DNA of 64,000 nt from NCBI GenBank assembly GCA_031556525.1, contig JAVBSS010000010.1, positions 1-64,000 on the forward strand, given 5' to 3'. The position numbers were made by a program, and so were the translations under genes. The notes under the pieces are model-generated. The model searched no databases, was not told the origin of the DNA, and worked only from the letters and a program-made list of their open reading frames with translations. This document shows positions 9,475 to 17,909 of the stretch, one piece after another. The stretch comes from JAVBSN01 sp031556525. Lineage in GTDB: Bacteria; Bacillota; Clostridia; Lachnospirales; Lachnospiraceae. How positions within the stretch are numbered: the first letter of the stretch is position 1; each line of letters starts with the position of its first letter.

Positions 9475-10107
9475 ATGGGAAGAAAGAAAGAAGATGTCCA
9501 AAAAATAATAGATATTTTAAATACGACATATGGCACAGAATATGTGTGTTATCTTAATCATGAAAATGCATGGCAATTATTAATTGCAACTATGCTTAGT
9601 GCTCAATGTACAGATGCTAGAGTAAATATTGTAACTAAAGAATTATTTGTTAAATATCCAACAGTAGAAGCATTTTCAAATGCAGATATTAAGGAATTAG
9701 AGAAGGATATATATTCAACAGGATTTTATAAAAACAAAGCAAAAAATATAATTGCTTGTACCAAAACTTTAATGGATAAATATAATGGAGAAGTTCCCAA
9801 AACAATAGAAGAGTTAACTGAATTAGCTGGTGTGGGAAGAAAGACTGCCAATGTTATAAGAGGAAATATATATCACGATCCAAGTATAGTGGTAGATACT
9901 CATGTGAAACGCATATCAAGAAAACTAGGACTTACTAAAAATGAAGACCCAGAGAAGATTGAATATGACCTGATGAAGACATTACCTAAGGAGCAATGGA
10001 TATTGTATAATATTCAGGTTATTGCACATGGAAGAAATATATGTATAGCAAGAAGTCCTAAATGTGACGTATGTCCGTTATATGATTTGTGCAAGACAAG
10101 GTCATAA
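9475..10107 (+). CDS. nth: Endonuclease III, base-excision DNA glycosylase/AP lyase
   Basis: 210 residues from ATG 9475, with AGGAG at 9462-9466; the extended TTG start at 9451 would overlap that site. The helix-hairpin-helix LAGVGRKTAN contains the catalytic lysine (K123) and the aspartate D141 follows in VDTHVKR. The C-terminal [4Fe-4S] motif CIARSPKCDVCPLYDLC has the Cx6Cx2Cx5C spacing. It removes oxidised pyrimidines from DNA. Length is normal for the family. Confidence 0.95.
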   Translation: MGRKKEDVQKIIDILNTTYGTEYVCYLNHENAWQLLIATMLSAQCTDARVNIVTKELFVKYPTVEAFSNADIKELEKDIYSTGFYKNKAKNIIACTKTLMDKYNGEVPKTIEELTELAGVGRKTANVIRGNIYHDPSIVVDTHVKRISRKLGLTKNEDPEKIEYDLMKTLPKEQWILYNIQVIAHGRNICIARSPKCDVCPLYDLCKTRS

Positions 10108-10173
10108 GATAGATTTTTAACAAAAATTTAATTAAAATGTAATAATAAATATGGTCTCAACACCTTGATATAA

Positions 10174-10782
10174 CTAAGAATTTTTGATATCATTTAGATT
10201 GTTGAGAATGATATCTCGTGATAAGCCGTTAATGTTTTTGGCGTAATCAAATAGTGAATTGTACTTATCGGCTTGGTTAGTATCGTGGTATATGGTTGCT
10301 AATAGAGTATAATGTGCAGTAATATCTGAGCCGATAGATATTCCGTATTCAAGAACAGTACAAGCTTCATCTATATAACCATGTTGGTTAAGTTTATCAG
10401 CCCATTGATATAGATATCTTACAAGTAGGGTATAATTTTCATCACAAGAAGACAGTATAGGCAGATTTGCAGGTCCGTATTCAAGTTTAAGTTGAGTGTT
10501 ACTTATTCCAGAAAGATTTAATATCTGTTGATCCTTCATAGCTAGAAGTTGGTTTTCTATATATAAGATATCCTCTTCCTTGCAAATATTTATAGGAAGG
10601 GTACTGTAAGGAATCTTGATATAATCAAGCTGTGATATATCAGCTTTTCTGGTTTGATTAGCTTTGGATTCATTTTCCCAGAAAGCTTTAGTAGTTTTCT
10701 CGGTTAAACGTTTTGATTTGTTGATGTTGTGCTTAATAACTAACATTAGTATTACTAATGACGATAAAAATATAGGTATCAT
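10174..10782 (-). CDS. Membrane-anchored protein of unknown function
   Basis: 202 residues with one N-terminal membrane segment (residues 2-16) followed by a basic cytoplasmic-side stretch and a soluble helical domain. The part from about residue 125 (YLYQWADKLNQHGYIDEACTVLEYGI) looks like tetratricopeptide-type helix pairs. I do not recognise a named family. AAAGGA lies upstream of the ATG. It is convergent with nth and divergent from the 31-residue peptide gene. Confidence 0.7.
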   Translation of the reverse strand: MIPIFLSSLVILMLVIKHNINKSKRLTEKTTKAFWENESKANQTRKADISQLDYIKIPYSTLPINICKEEDILYIENQLLAMKDQQILNLSGISNTQLKLEYGPANLPILSSCDENYTLLVRYLYQWADKLNQHGYIDEACTVLEYGISIGSDITAHYTLLATIYHDTNQADKYNSLFDYAKNINGLSRDIILNNLNDIKNS

Positions 10783-10815
10783 AAATATGTCCTTTCAGAA
10801 AAGAGGTGTTGTATA

Positions 10816-10911
10816 ATGTTTAATAACAAAAAAACTCAAAGAATTTTTGCTGGAGTTATTGCTGTTGTAATGATAGCCGCAATGCTTATCGGTCTATTGG
10901 CTGGATTTTAA
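10816..10911 (+). CDS. 31-residue membrane peptide, Prli42-like
   Basis: A short ORF, too small for most annotation pipelines, with AGAGGTG upstream of its ATG. It has a basic amphipathic start (MFNNKKTQRIF) and then one membrane helix ending in GLLAGF. This layout (short polar N terminus with KK, then one TM, about 31 residues) matches Prli42-type peptides that link stressosomes to the membrane in Firmicutes. The identification is by pattern only, and no stressosome gene is in the window. Confidence 0.5.
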   Translation: MFNNKKTQRIFAGVIAVVMIAAMLIGLLAGF

Positions 10912-10971
10912 ATAAAGCTGTAAATAAAATATACAAAAACATAGCTTTTTTGTCAATTTAATTAGTAGATA

Positions 10972-11000
10972 TTGACAGTATCATTTTTTGTGCTTACATT
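10972..11000 (+). promoter_or_regulatory. Candidate promoter for the VanW-family gene
   Basis: TTGACA at 10972-10977 is a perfect -35, followed after 17 bp by TACATT at 10995-11000 as a weak -10. The position fits a short leader before the gene at 11086. Confidence 0.4.
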
Positions 11001-11085
11001 GTAGAATTATAATGATACATTTTAGTACATATTATAAGGGAAGTATTTAACATATAGATGAAATACATTTGGAAAGGTTGTTAAT

Positions 11086-12540
11086 ATGAAGAGGAAATTA
11101 ACGTTTGGTATATTGGGACTAGCATTATGTTGTATGGTAGTTGCACCAGTAATGAAAAAAGTAAATGCAGAAACAGGCGAAGGAACAATATATACAGGTA
11201 TATTTATAGATGGTGTAGATGTTAGTGGGCTTACTGTTGATGAAGCATATGAAGTATATGAAGAGCATGTTGAAGAATTAAGAGAATATGATTTGGTTCT
11301 TACAACAGCAAACGGGGAATATAAGATACCGTTAAGTGAAGTAGGATTAACAATATCATTAGATGATGCTGTAGATGAAGCATATAACTACGGAAGAAAA
11401 GGCAATATATTAAAGAGATACAAAGAAATAAATACAATTAAAAATGAAAATGTTATACTTACTCCAGAGAAAGTTATTGATCAAGAGCTTTTAGAGGAAG
11501 CAGTGTCAGAAAAAGAGAGTGAGATAGTAGTAGAACCTAAAAATGCAGAATTATCAAGAAGAGATGGTAAGTTTTATTGCGAACCAGGAGTAGTAGGAAT
11601 AGGATTCAAAAAAGATGAAACTATAGAGGCTATTAATAAGGCTCTTAATGAAGAATGGACAGGAGAAGATTTAATAGTTGAAGCTGTTGTAGAGGAAACT
11701 CAACCTAAATATACAGAAGCAGATTTTCAAACTGTTACAGATATAATAGGTACATGTAATACTCCATATAATGGACCAGCAGGAAGAGATGCTAACTTAG
11801 CAAATGGTGCAAGTAAGATTAATGGTACGGTGCTACTTCCAGGTGAAGAATTTAACATGTATGAAACAGTTTCACCATTTACTGAGGCAAATGGTTACAA
11901 AGAAGCAGGACAATATTCAGATGGAGAACTTGTTCCAGGACTTGGTGGAGGTATCTGTCAAGTATCAACAACTCTATATAATGCAGTGTTAAAAGCAGAA
12001 CTTCAAATAAACGAGAGATATTGTCATTCGCTTTCAGTATCATATGTTGATAAATCATTTGATGCAGCAATAGCAAGTACATATAAGAACTTTAGATTTC
12101 AGAACAATACTGAATATCCAATTTATATAGAAGGCTATGCTAGTGGTGGTGTAATAAAGTTTAATGTATATGGACATGAGACTAGACCGTCAAATAGGAC
12201 AATAAAATTTGTGAGTAAGATTTTATCAACTATTGAGCCACCAGCAGATATAGAGACTGTCGATCCAACAATGCCTGTAGGGTATAGAAAGAAAGAACAA
12301 AGTGCACATACAGGATATGTAGCAGAGATGTGGAAAGAGATATATGTAGATGGTGTTTTAAAAGAATCTATAAAAATAAATAGTAGCACATATAATGCTT
12401 CACCTAATAAATACACTATAGGACCTCCAGCGCCAGAAACACCGGTTGAACCAGTGACGCCTACAGAACCAACAACTGAGACACCTACTACAGAAACACC
12501 ATCAACAACAGATACGTCAACAGAGCAAACTGGGGCATAG
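11086..12540 (+). CDS. Exported VanW-family protein
   Basis: 484 residues. A signal peptide occupies about residues 1-28 (ending VNA-ET). A putative peptidoglycan-binding domain (PG_binding_4 type) spans about 40-200. The VanW domain follows at about 220-360 with the hallmark GGGICQVSTTLYNAVL. A G5-like segment comes next, then a Pro/Thr-rich tail (repeated TPTEP and TETP) that resembles a cell-wall spanning linker. VanW proteins occur near cell-envelope genes but their biochemical role is unresolved. It probably acts outside the membrane at the wall. The RBS is GGAAAGG. Confidence 0.87.
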   Translation: MKRKLTFGILGLALCCMVVAPVMKKVNAETGEGTIYTGIFIDGVDVSGLTVDEAYEVYEEHVEELREYDLVLTTANGEYKIPLSEVGLTISLDDAVDEAYNYGRKGNILKRYKEINTIKNENVILTPEKVIDQELLEEAVSEKESEIVVEPKNAELSRRDGKFYCEPGVVGIGFKKDETIEAINKALNEEWTGEDLIVEAVVEETQPKYTEADFQTVTDIIGTCNTPYNGPAGRDANLANGASKINGTVLLPGEEFNMYETVSPFTEANGYKEAGQYSDGELVPGLGGGICQVSTTLYNAVLKAELQINERYCHSLSVSYVDKSFDAAIASTYKNFRFQNNTEYPIYIEGYASGGVIKFNVYGHETRPSNRTIKFVSKILSTIEPPADIETVDPTMPVGYRKKEQSAHTGYVAEMWKEIYVDGVLKESIKINSSTYNASPNKYTIGPPAPETPVEPVTPTEPTTETPTTETPSTTDTSTEQTGA

Positions 12541-12553
12541 AAAGATATACGTA

Positions 12554-13531
12554 ATGAGAAAAGGTAAACTAAGGGAACCACAGTTAAAACGTTCGGTTCT
12601 TAGAATAGCAAAGAAGAGAATAGATAATATTATTCCAGCACTATCAATAGGCATTGATAGTGCAAGAATATCAACTGATAAAGACATAGCAACTGCTATG
12701 TCTTTATGTGATATTAATATTGATAATATAGAGATAATAGCAGTTAATAGAGCAATGGACAATCTTATATCAGGTGGAGCAATACCTATTGGATTTATGA
12801 CAAATATACTATTGCCGGAAAAGACAGAAGAATATGTTGTTAGGGATATAATGAAAAGCTTAGAAAGATATGCAGATAATTATAACCTCCAGATTATGGG
12901 TGGACATACGGAATTCTTAGCAACGATAAATAGTCCAATTATAACAGTAACAGCCTATGGAGAAGTAGATAAGAATAGAATAGTTTCGGTAAAGAATATA
13001 AGACCTAATCAAGATATTATTATGACAAAATGGGCAGGTTTAGAAGGTAGCAGCGTTATTGCTAAGCTAAAATATGATGAACTTATAAGTAAATATCCTA
13101 AGCATTATATAGACAGCGCTGTATCAATTATAGATTATATTTCCACAATACCAGAAGCAATTGCTTTAAAAGATACTGATATTACAGCTATTCATGATGT
13201 ATCATCAGGAGGAGTATTTGCAACTCTATGGGAATTATCAGTAGAGAGTAATGTAGGAATAGAAGTAGAATTAAAAGATGTACCTATAAAGCAAGAAACT
13301 ATAGAAGTATGTGAATATTTTAATCTTAATCCATATATGCTAAGAGGTAATGGTAGTTTGATTATTGTGTGTGACAATGGAGAAGAGATAGTAAATACAT
13401 TGCAAGAAGCTGGAATAAGTAGTAGTATAATAGGAAAAACAACGAGCAACAATGATAAAGTTGTATTAATTGAAGATGAGAAGAGATTTCTTACACCACC
13501 AAAAGGTGATGAAATACAGAAAGTTCTATAG
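12554..13531 (+). CDS. AIR synthase-related (PurM/HypE-like) protein
   Basis: 325 residues with an N-terminal AIRS ATP-binding domain (about 25-150, including the GGHTEF loop) and a C-terminal AIRS_C domain (about 165-315, with AIHDVSSGGVFATLWEL). The fold is shared by PurM, SelD, ThiL and HypE. HypE is unlikely because the C-terminal cysteine that carries the cyanide ligand is absent. Substrate unknown. It starts 14 bp after the VanW gene and ends 17 bp before the Lrp regulator, so it is co-transcribed with both or with one of them. Confidence 0.8.
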   Translation: MRKGKLREPQLKRSVLRIAKKRIDNIIPALSIGIDSARISTDKDIATAMSLCDINIDNIEIIAVNRAMDNLISGGAIPIGFMTNILLPEKTEEYVVRDIMKSLERYADNYNLQIMGGHTEFLATINSPIITVTAYGEVDKNRIVSVKNIRPNQDIIMTKWAGLEGSSVIAKLKYDELISKYPKHYIDSAVSIIDYISTIPEAIALKDTDITAIHDVSSGGVFATLWELSVESNVGIEVELKDVPIKQETIEVCEYFNLNPYMLRGNGSLIIVCDNGEEIVNTLQEAGISSSIIGKTTSNNDKVVLIEDEKRFLTPPKGDEIQKVL

Positions 13532-13548
13532 AATGGAGGAGAAGTTTT

Positions 13549-14031
13549 ATGAGAACAAAAATACTTAATCTGATTGAAAAAGACAGTAAGCTTGAAGTTA
13601 AAGATATAGCAGCCATGCTTGGTGCAGATGAGGCCGCAGTCGCCGGTGAGATAGCCGCGATGCAGGCTGACAATGTAATTTGCGGCTATCATACAATGAT
13701 TAATTGGGATGAAACTGATGAAGAGAGAGTTACCGCATTGATTGAAGTAAAAGTTACACCAGGACGTGGAGATGGTTTTGACAAGGTTGCTGAGAGAATA
13801 TATAACTTTGAAGAAGTTACATCGTTATACTTAATGTCTGGTGGTTTTGATATAACAGTTATAATTGAAGGTAAGACACTTAAGGAAGTGGCTAGATTTG
13901 TTTCGAGTAAACTAGCTCCTATGGAATCTGTTATAAGTACTTCAACACATTTTGTACTTAAGAAATATAAAGAACATGGTACAAAGCTGGTAACCGATAA
14001 GAAGAATGAAAGGTTGGTTGTTACAGCATGA
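13549..14031 (+). CDS. Lrp/AsnC-family transcriptional regulator
   Basis: 160 residues with an N-terminal winged helix (ILNLIEKDSKLEVKDIAAML) and a C-terminal RAM ligand-sensing domain (about 65-140, VTALIEVKVTPGRGDGF). These regulators usually sense amino acids. GGAGGAGA precedes the ATG. The stop codon overlaps the ATG of the aminotransferase gene (ATGA), so the two products are translationally coupled and the regulator probably controls that gene. Confidence 0.9.
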   Translation: MRTKILNLIEKDSKLEVKDIAAMLGADEAAVAGEIAAMQADNVICGYHTMINWDETDEERVTALIEVKVTPGRGDGFDKVAERIYNFEEVTSLYLMSGGFDITVIIEGKTLKEVARFVSSKLAPMESVISTSTHFVLKKYKEHGTKLVTDKKNERLVVTA

Positions 14032-15194
14032 GAAATCCGTTATCCGATAAGGTGGTTACTATTAAACCATCGGGAATTAGAAAATTTTTTGATATAGTTA
14101 GTGAGATGCCAGATGCTATAAGTCTTGGTGTTGGTGAGCCTGATTTTGATACTCCATGGAATGTTAGAGAAGAAGGAATATATTCTTTAGAAAAGGGAAG
14201 AACATTCTATACATCTAATGCAGGACTTATTGAATTAAGAAAAGAATTATGTGATTATTATAGAAGAAAATATAATGCCTCTTATGACCATACAAAGGAA
14301 AGTATAATTACAGTAGGTGGTAGCGAAGGAATAGATATAGCACTAAGAGCTATGATTAATTCAGGAGATGAAGTTATTATACCTGAACCTTCATATGTAT
14401 CATATGTACCTTGCGTAGAATTAGCGGGAGGAGTTCCAGTTACTATTTCCCTTAAGAACGAGAATCAATTTAGATTAACCGCAGAGGAATTAGAAGCAGC
14501 TATAACTGATAAATCCAAGATACTAATACTATCTTTTCCTAATAATCCAACTGGTGCAATTATGGAGAAGAAAGATTTAGAGGCTATTAGAGAAGTTATA
14601 TTAAAATATGACCTAATAGTAATATCAGATGAAATATATGCAGAATTAACATATAGCAGTAATCACGTAAGTATTGCATCCCTTCCAGATATGAAAGAGA
14701 GAACAATAGTTATAAATGGTTTTTCTAAGGCATATGCAATGACAGGGTGGAGATTAGGTTATGCCCTAGGACCTGAGATTATAATAGAGCAGATGACTAA
14801 GATACATCAATTTGCTATTATGTGTGCACCTACAACTAGTCAATATGCAGCACTAGAGGCTGTTAAGAATTGTGATAAAGATATTGACAACATGAGAGAA
14901 TCTTACGACCAAAGAAGAAGATTTTTAATGAAGTTGTTAGAAGAGATGAATTTACCTTGTTTTGAACCTTATGGAGCATTTTACATATTTCCTTGTATTA
15001 AAGAGTTCGGTATGACTTCAGATGAATTTGCAACAAGACTTCTTAAAGAAGAGAAGGTTGCAGTAGTACCAGGAACAGCATTTGGCGATTGTGGTGAAGG
15101 ATTCTTAAGAATATCATATGCATATTCAATAGATGAATTAAAAGAAGCAATGGGACGTATTAATAACTTTATAGAAAGACTTAGGAATAAGTAG
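14028..15194 (+). CDS. Class I/II PLP-dependent aminotransferase
   Basis: 388 residues, fold type I. The PLP Schiff-base lysine is in INGFSKAYAMTGWRLG, the ASN-PRO loop is LSFPNNPTGA, and the phosphate-anchoring SDEIYAELTY follows. It belongs to the aspartate/aromatic aminotransferase-like group; substrate cannot be read from sequence. Coupling to an Lrp regulator supports amino-acid metabolism. Confidence 0.9.
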   Translation: MRNPLSDKVVTIKPSGIRKFFDIVSEMPDAISLGVGEPDFDTPWNVREEGIYSLEKGRTFYTSNAGLIELRKELCDYYRRKYNASYDHTKESIITVGGSEGIDIALRAMINSGDEVIIPEPSYVSYVPCVELAGGVPVTISLKNENQFRLTAEELEAAITDKSKILILSFPNNPTGAIMEKKDLEAIREVILKYDLIVISDEIYAELTYSSNHVSIASLPDMKERTIVINGFSKAYAMTGWRLGYALGPEIIIEQMTKIHQFAIMCAPTTSQYAALEAVKNCDKDIDNMRESYDQRRRFLMKLLEEMNLPCFEPYGAFYIFPCIKEFGMTSDEFATRLLKEEKVAVVPGTAFGDCGEGFLRISYAYSIDELKEAMGRINNFIERLRNK

Positions 15195-15212
15195 ACATAG
15201 GAGAATTAGCAG

Positions 15213-15704
15213 ATGATTAATATTGTATTACATGAACCTGAGATGCCTATGAATACTGGGAACATTGGTAGAAGTTGTGTGGCAGCAGGAGCAAGACTTC
15301 ATCTAATAGAACCTATGGGATTTCGTATAAATGATAAAACAGTTAAGAGAGCTGGACTTGATTATTGGGATAAGCTAGATGTTACTATATATAATGACTA
15401 TGAGGATTTTCTGAATAGAAACCCTAATGCTAAAATATATATGGCAACAACAAAATCTAGACAAACATATGTTGATGTTAGCTATGAAGAAGATTGTTAT
15501 ATTATGTTTGGCAAAGAAAGTGCTGGTATACCAGAAGAGATACTTCTAGACAACAAGGATACGTGTATTAGAATACCAATGTTGCCAGAGATACGTTCTC
15601 TTAATTTATCAAATTCAGTAGCAATTGTATTATATGAGGCGTTAAGACAAGAAGGATTTAAGGAATTTCAACTAGAGGGTAATCTTCATAATTATGAATG
15701 GTAA
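15213..15704 (+). CDS. trmL: tRNA (cytidine/uridine-34 2'-O)-methyltransferase, TrmL type
   Basis: 163 residues, minimal SPOUT methyltransferase without an N-terminal extension. Motif 1 is NTGNIGRSCVA, motif 2 is MFGKESAGIPEEIL and motif 3 is SLNLSNSVAIVLYEALRQ, forming the SAM-binding knot. The short TrmL/YibK-type proteins modify the wobble base of tRNA-Leu. RBS is GGAG at 15199-15203. The gene ends at a bidirectional terminator. Confidence 0.92.
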   Translation: MINIVLHEPEMPMNTGNIGRSCVAAGARLHLIEPMGFRINDKTVKRAGLDYWDKLDVTIYNDYEDFLNRNPNAKIYMATTKSRQTYVDVSYEEDCYIMFGKESAGIPEEILLDNKDTCIRIPMLPEIRSLNLSNSVAIVLYEALRQEGFKEFQLEGNLHNYEW

Positions 15705-15710
15705 TAGAGT

Positions 15711-15750
15711 AAAAGAAGGTAGTAGGATTAATTCCTATTACCTTCTTTTG
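15711..15750. terminator. Bidirectional intrinsic terminator
   Basis: A near-perfect stem (15711-15727 with 15732-15749, one G-T pair) is flanked by A-run and T-run, so it serves trmL on the plus strand and the sensor kinase on the minus strand. The last codons of the kinase gene lie inside the hairpin. Confidence 0.8.
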
Positions 15751-17155
15751 GTCTAGTAAGGGAGAAGATGAATTCTGATCCTACGCCCTCAGTGCTTATC
15801 AAGTTAATATTTTCACCGTGTGCTTTTATTATCTCTTTGGTGATAGATAATCCAAGACCAGTGCCTTGTTTATCCCTTCCTCTAGAAGAATCTGTTTTAT
15901 AAAATCTTTCCCATACATTCTTCTGCTTATCTTTTTCAATACCGGTACCTTGATCGATAACAGCAATAAAGAGTTTCTCGTTTTTCTCGGTTACCTCAAT
16001 GGTTATTGCAGAATTTTTGGGACTGAATTTGATAGCATTATCAATAAGATTATATATAACTTGTTGAATTTTCGTCTTATCCGCATATACGAGAGTAATC
16101 TCAGCTTTAACCTTTAATTTGAATTGAATTGATTTCTTCTCAACACGACCTTCAAAAGTATTGGTAGTATCTTTGATGATATCAACTATATTAAAACTTG
16201 TTCTCTTGAGAATAGGTCCGTAAGTATCAAAATTATTTAATTCTAATAGACCAGAGGTTAACTTAGTAAGTCTATTAGATTCTGACAATACTATATTTAA
16301 GTATTTATCGTACATCTCGGGCGGTATTGTGCCATCGATTATGGCTTCAATGTAGCCCTTTATAGAAGTAAGTGGTGAACGAAAATCATGCGATATATTC
16401 GCAATGAAATTTTTTCGGTACTCATCTAGTTTACTAAGGTCACTAGCCATACATTCAAGAGAATTTGCTAATTCGCCAATCTCATCATTTCTAGAAATAT
16501 TTATCTTAGCATCAAAATTTCCTTTTGAATATTCTTTTGCCGTTGCATTTATCTTAGCTAGTGGAAGTAGTACTCGGCTTGATAAAAAGGCTAGTAGTAT
16601 AAATGAAACTAAAATAATTGCTAAGAATGGAAAATAAGTTATTGTAAATATATCTGACTGTATTGTGTCAAGTTCGGTTAGAGAAGTATGTAAAAGTATA
16701 TATCCCTGTAATTCATCATCTGAATATATAGGCACTCCAATGGATATCATATCTGAGGTGAAGATATCATAGAAAGTACCAGTTATAGTAAATGAATTAC
16801 CTAAAATATTTTCTGAATCTAGATCAAACAGATTGTCAGGTAAATAAGCATAGCTATCCTTATTGGATACAGCAATCATTTTGCCGTCTGCGTTGGCATA
16901 CCATACAGATACATTAAGGTATTCTTCAAACTCATTAAATCTAGAGGTGAGATAGTCAGCACTATTTGTACCAGAAATATAGTTAATTATTGATTGTTGT
17001 GCAACCAGCTCAGCTTCATTTAATAAATTACTTTGTTTTTCTTTTATTAGAGTAGATTTTGTAGAATAAGTAGTATAGGCTACCAATAAAATAAAAACGC
17101 TAACAATTACTAAGAAGAAACCAAGGAATATTTTGTCGAAAAAGGTTTTTTTCAT
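15728..17155 (-). CDS. Membrane sensor histidine kinase, PhoR/ResE-like
   Basis: 475 residues. TM1 lies at about 8-28, followed by an extracytoplasmic sensor domain (about 30-165), TM2 at about 170-192 and HAMP (about 190-245). HisKA has the phosphoacceptor in NISHDFRSPLTSIKGY. HATPase has the N box IDNAIKFSPK, G1 DQGTGI and G2 GTGLGLSI. It is four bases downstream of the response regulator gene, so the pair forms a two-component system. The signal is not evident; homology suggests envelope or phosphate-type stimuli. Confidence 0.9.
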   Translation of the reverse strand: MKKTFFDKIFLGFFLVIVSVFILLVAYTTYSTKSTLIKEKQSNLLNEAELVAQQSIINYISGTNSADYLTSRFNEFEEYLNVSVWYANADGKMIAVSNKDSYAYLPDNLFDLDSENILGNSFTITGTFYDIFTSDMISIGVPIYSDDELQGYILLHTSLTELDTIQSDIFTITYFPFLAIILVSFILLAFLSSRVLLPLAKINATAKEYSKGNFDAKINISRNDEIGELANSLECMASDLSKLDEYRKNFIANISHDFRSPLTSIKGYIEAIIDGTIPPEMYDKYLNIVLSESNRLTKLTSGLLELNNFDTYGPILKRTSFNIVDIIKDTTNTFEGRVEKKSIQFKLKVKAEITLVYADKTKIQQVIYNLIDNAIKFSPKNSAITIEVTEKNEKLFIAVIDQGTGIEKDKQKNVWERFYKTDSSRGRDKQGTGLGLSITKEIIKAHGENINLISTEGVGSEFIFSLTRPKEGNRN

Positions 17156-17158
17156 AGT

Positions 17159-17878
17159 TTATTTCACCTCGAATTTGTAACCTACGCCCCATACAGTTGA
17201 TAAGGCCCAACTATTATTTTCAGGAAGTTTTTCTCTAAGGCGTTTTATATGAACATCAACAGTTCTTGTATCGCCAGCATATTCATATCCCCATAGTTTA
17301 TCTAATAATTGCTCCCTTGTGAATACTTGGCTAGGCCTACTTGCTAAGTAATACAATAGCTCTAATTCCTTAGGTGGCATTTCAAGATTGGATTCGTTAT
17401 ACGTAACGGTATAGTTTGTTATATTAATAATTAAATCATTGTATTCTACAAATTCGCCAATATGAGAGGCTGACATAGAATTAGCTGGTGTGATGTTTGC
17501 AGTAGGTAGGGGTTGATATCTTCTTAAAACAGCGCGAACTCTAGCGACAAGTTCATGTGAATCAAAAGGTTTAATTATATAATCATCAGCACCTATTTTA
17601 AGTCCTAGTACTTTATCAAATATTTCGCCCTTTGCAGAAAGCATAATTATAGGAACATTGCTACTTTTTCTAATCTCAGAGCATACTTCGTAGCCATCAA
17701 TGCCAGGAAGCATAATGTCTAGTAGTATTAGATTTGGGGAATAAGTCTTACTTTCTTCAATTGCTGATTCTCCATCGTATACTATTTTTGTATCAAAACA
17801 CTCTTTAACTAAATATAGAGATATAAGTTCTGCAATATTTTCATCATCATCTACAATAAGTATTTTTTGCTTGTCCAT
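17159..17878 (-). CDS. OmpR/PhoB-family response regulator
   Basis: 239 residues. The receiver domain has acidic residues DDD at 10-12, phosphoacceptor D54 (LILLDIMLPG) and the conserved lysine in YIIKPFD. The C-terminal winged helix (about 140-238) has the typical LLYYLASRPSQVFTREQLLDKLWGYEY and VDVHIKRLREKL. It is the partner of the adjacent kinase. GGGG precedes the ATG. Confidence 0.93.
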   Translation of the reverse strand: MDKQKILIVDDDENIAELISLYLVKECFDTKIVYDGESAIEESKTYSPNLILLDIMLPGIDGYEVCSEIRKSSNVPIIMLSAKGEIFDKVLGLKIGADDYIIKPFDSHELVARVRAVLRRYQPLPTANITPANSMSASHIGEFVEYNDLIINITNYTVTYNESNLEMPPKELELLYYLASRPSQVFTREQLLDKLWGYEYAGDTRTVDVHIKRLREKLPENNSWALSTVWGVGYKFEVK

Positions 17879-17909
17879 AAATGTACCCCATTCTTTCCAA
17901 AAATATTAT

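Noticed and set aside
12135..12581. 148-residue minus-strand ORF opposite the VanW gene
   Set aside because: It is the reverse frame of the Pro/Thr-rich tail; low complexity valine/serine repeats follow from the codons on the other strand.
12554..13531. HypE of a [NiFe]-hydrogenase pathway
   Set aside because: The C-terminal cysteine of HypE is missing and no other hyp genes are nearby.
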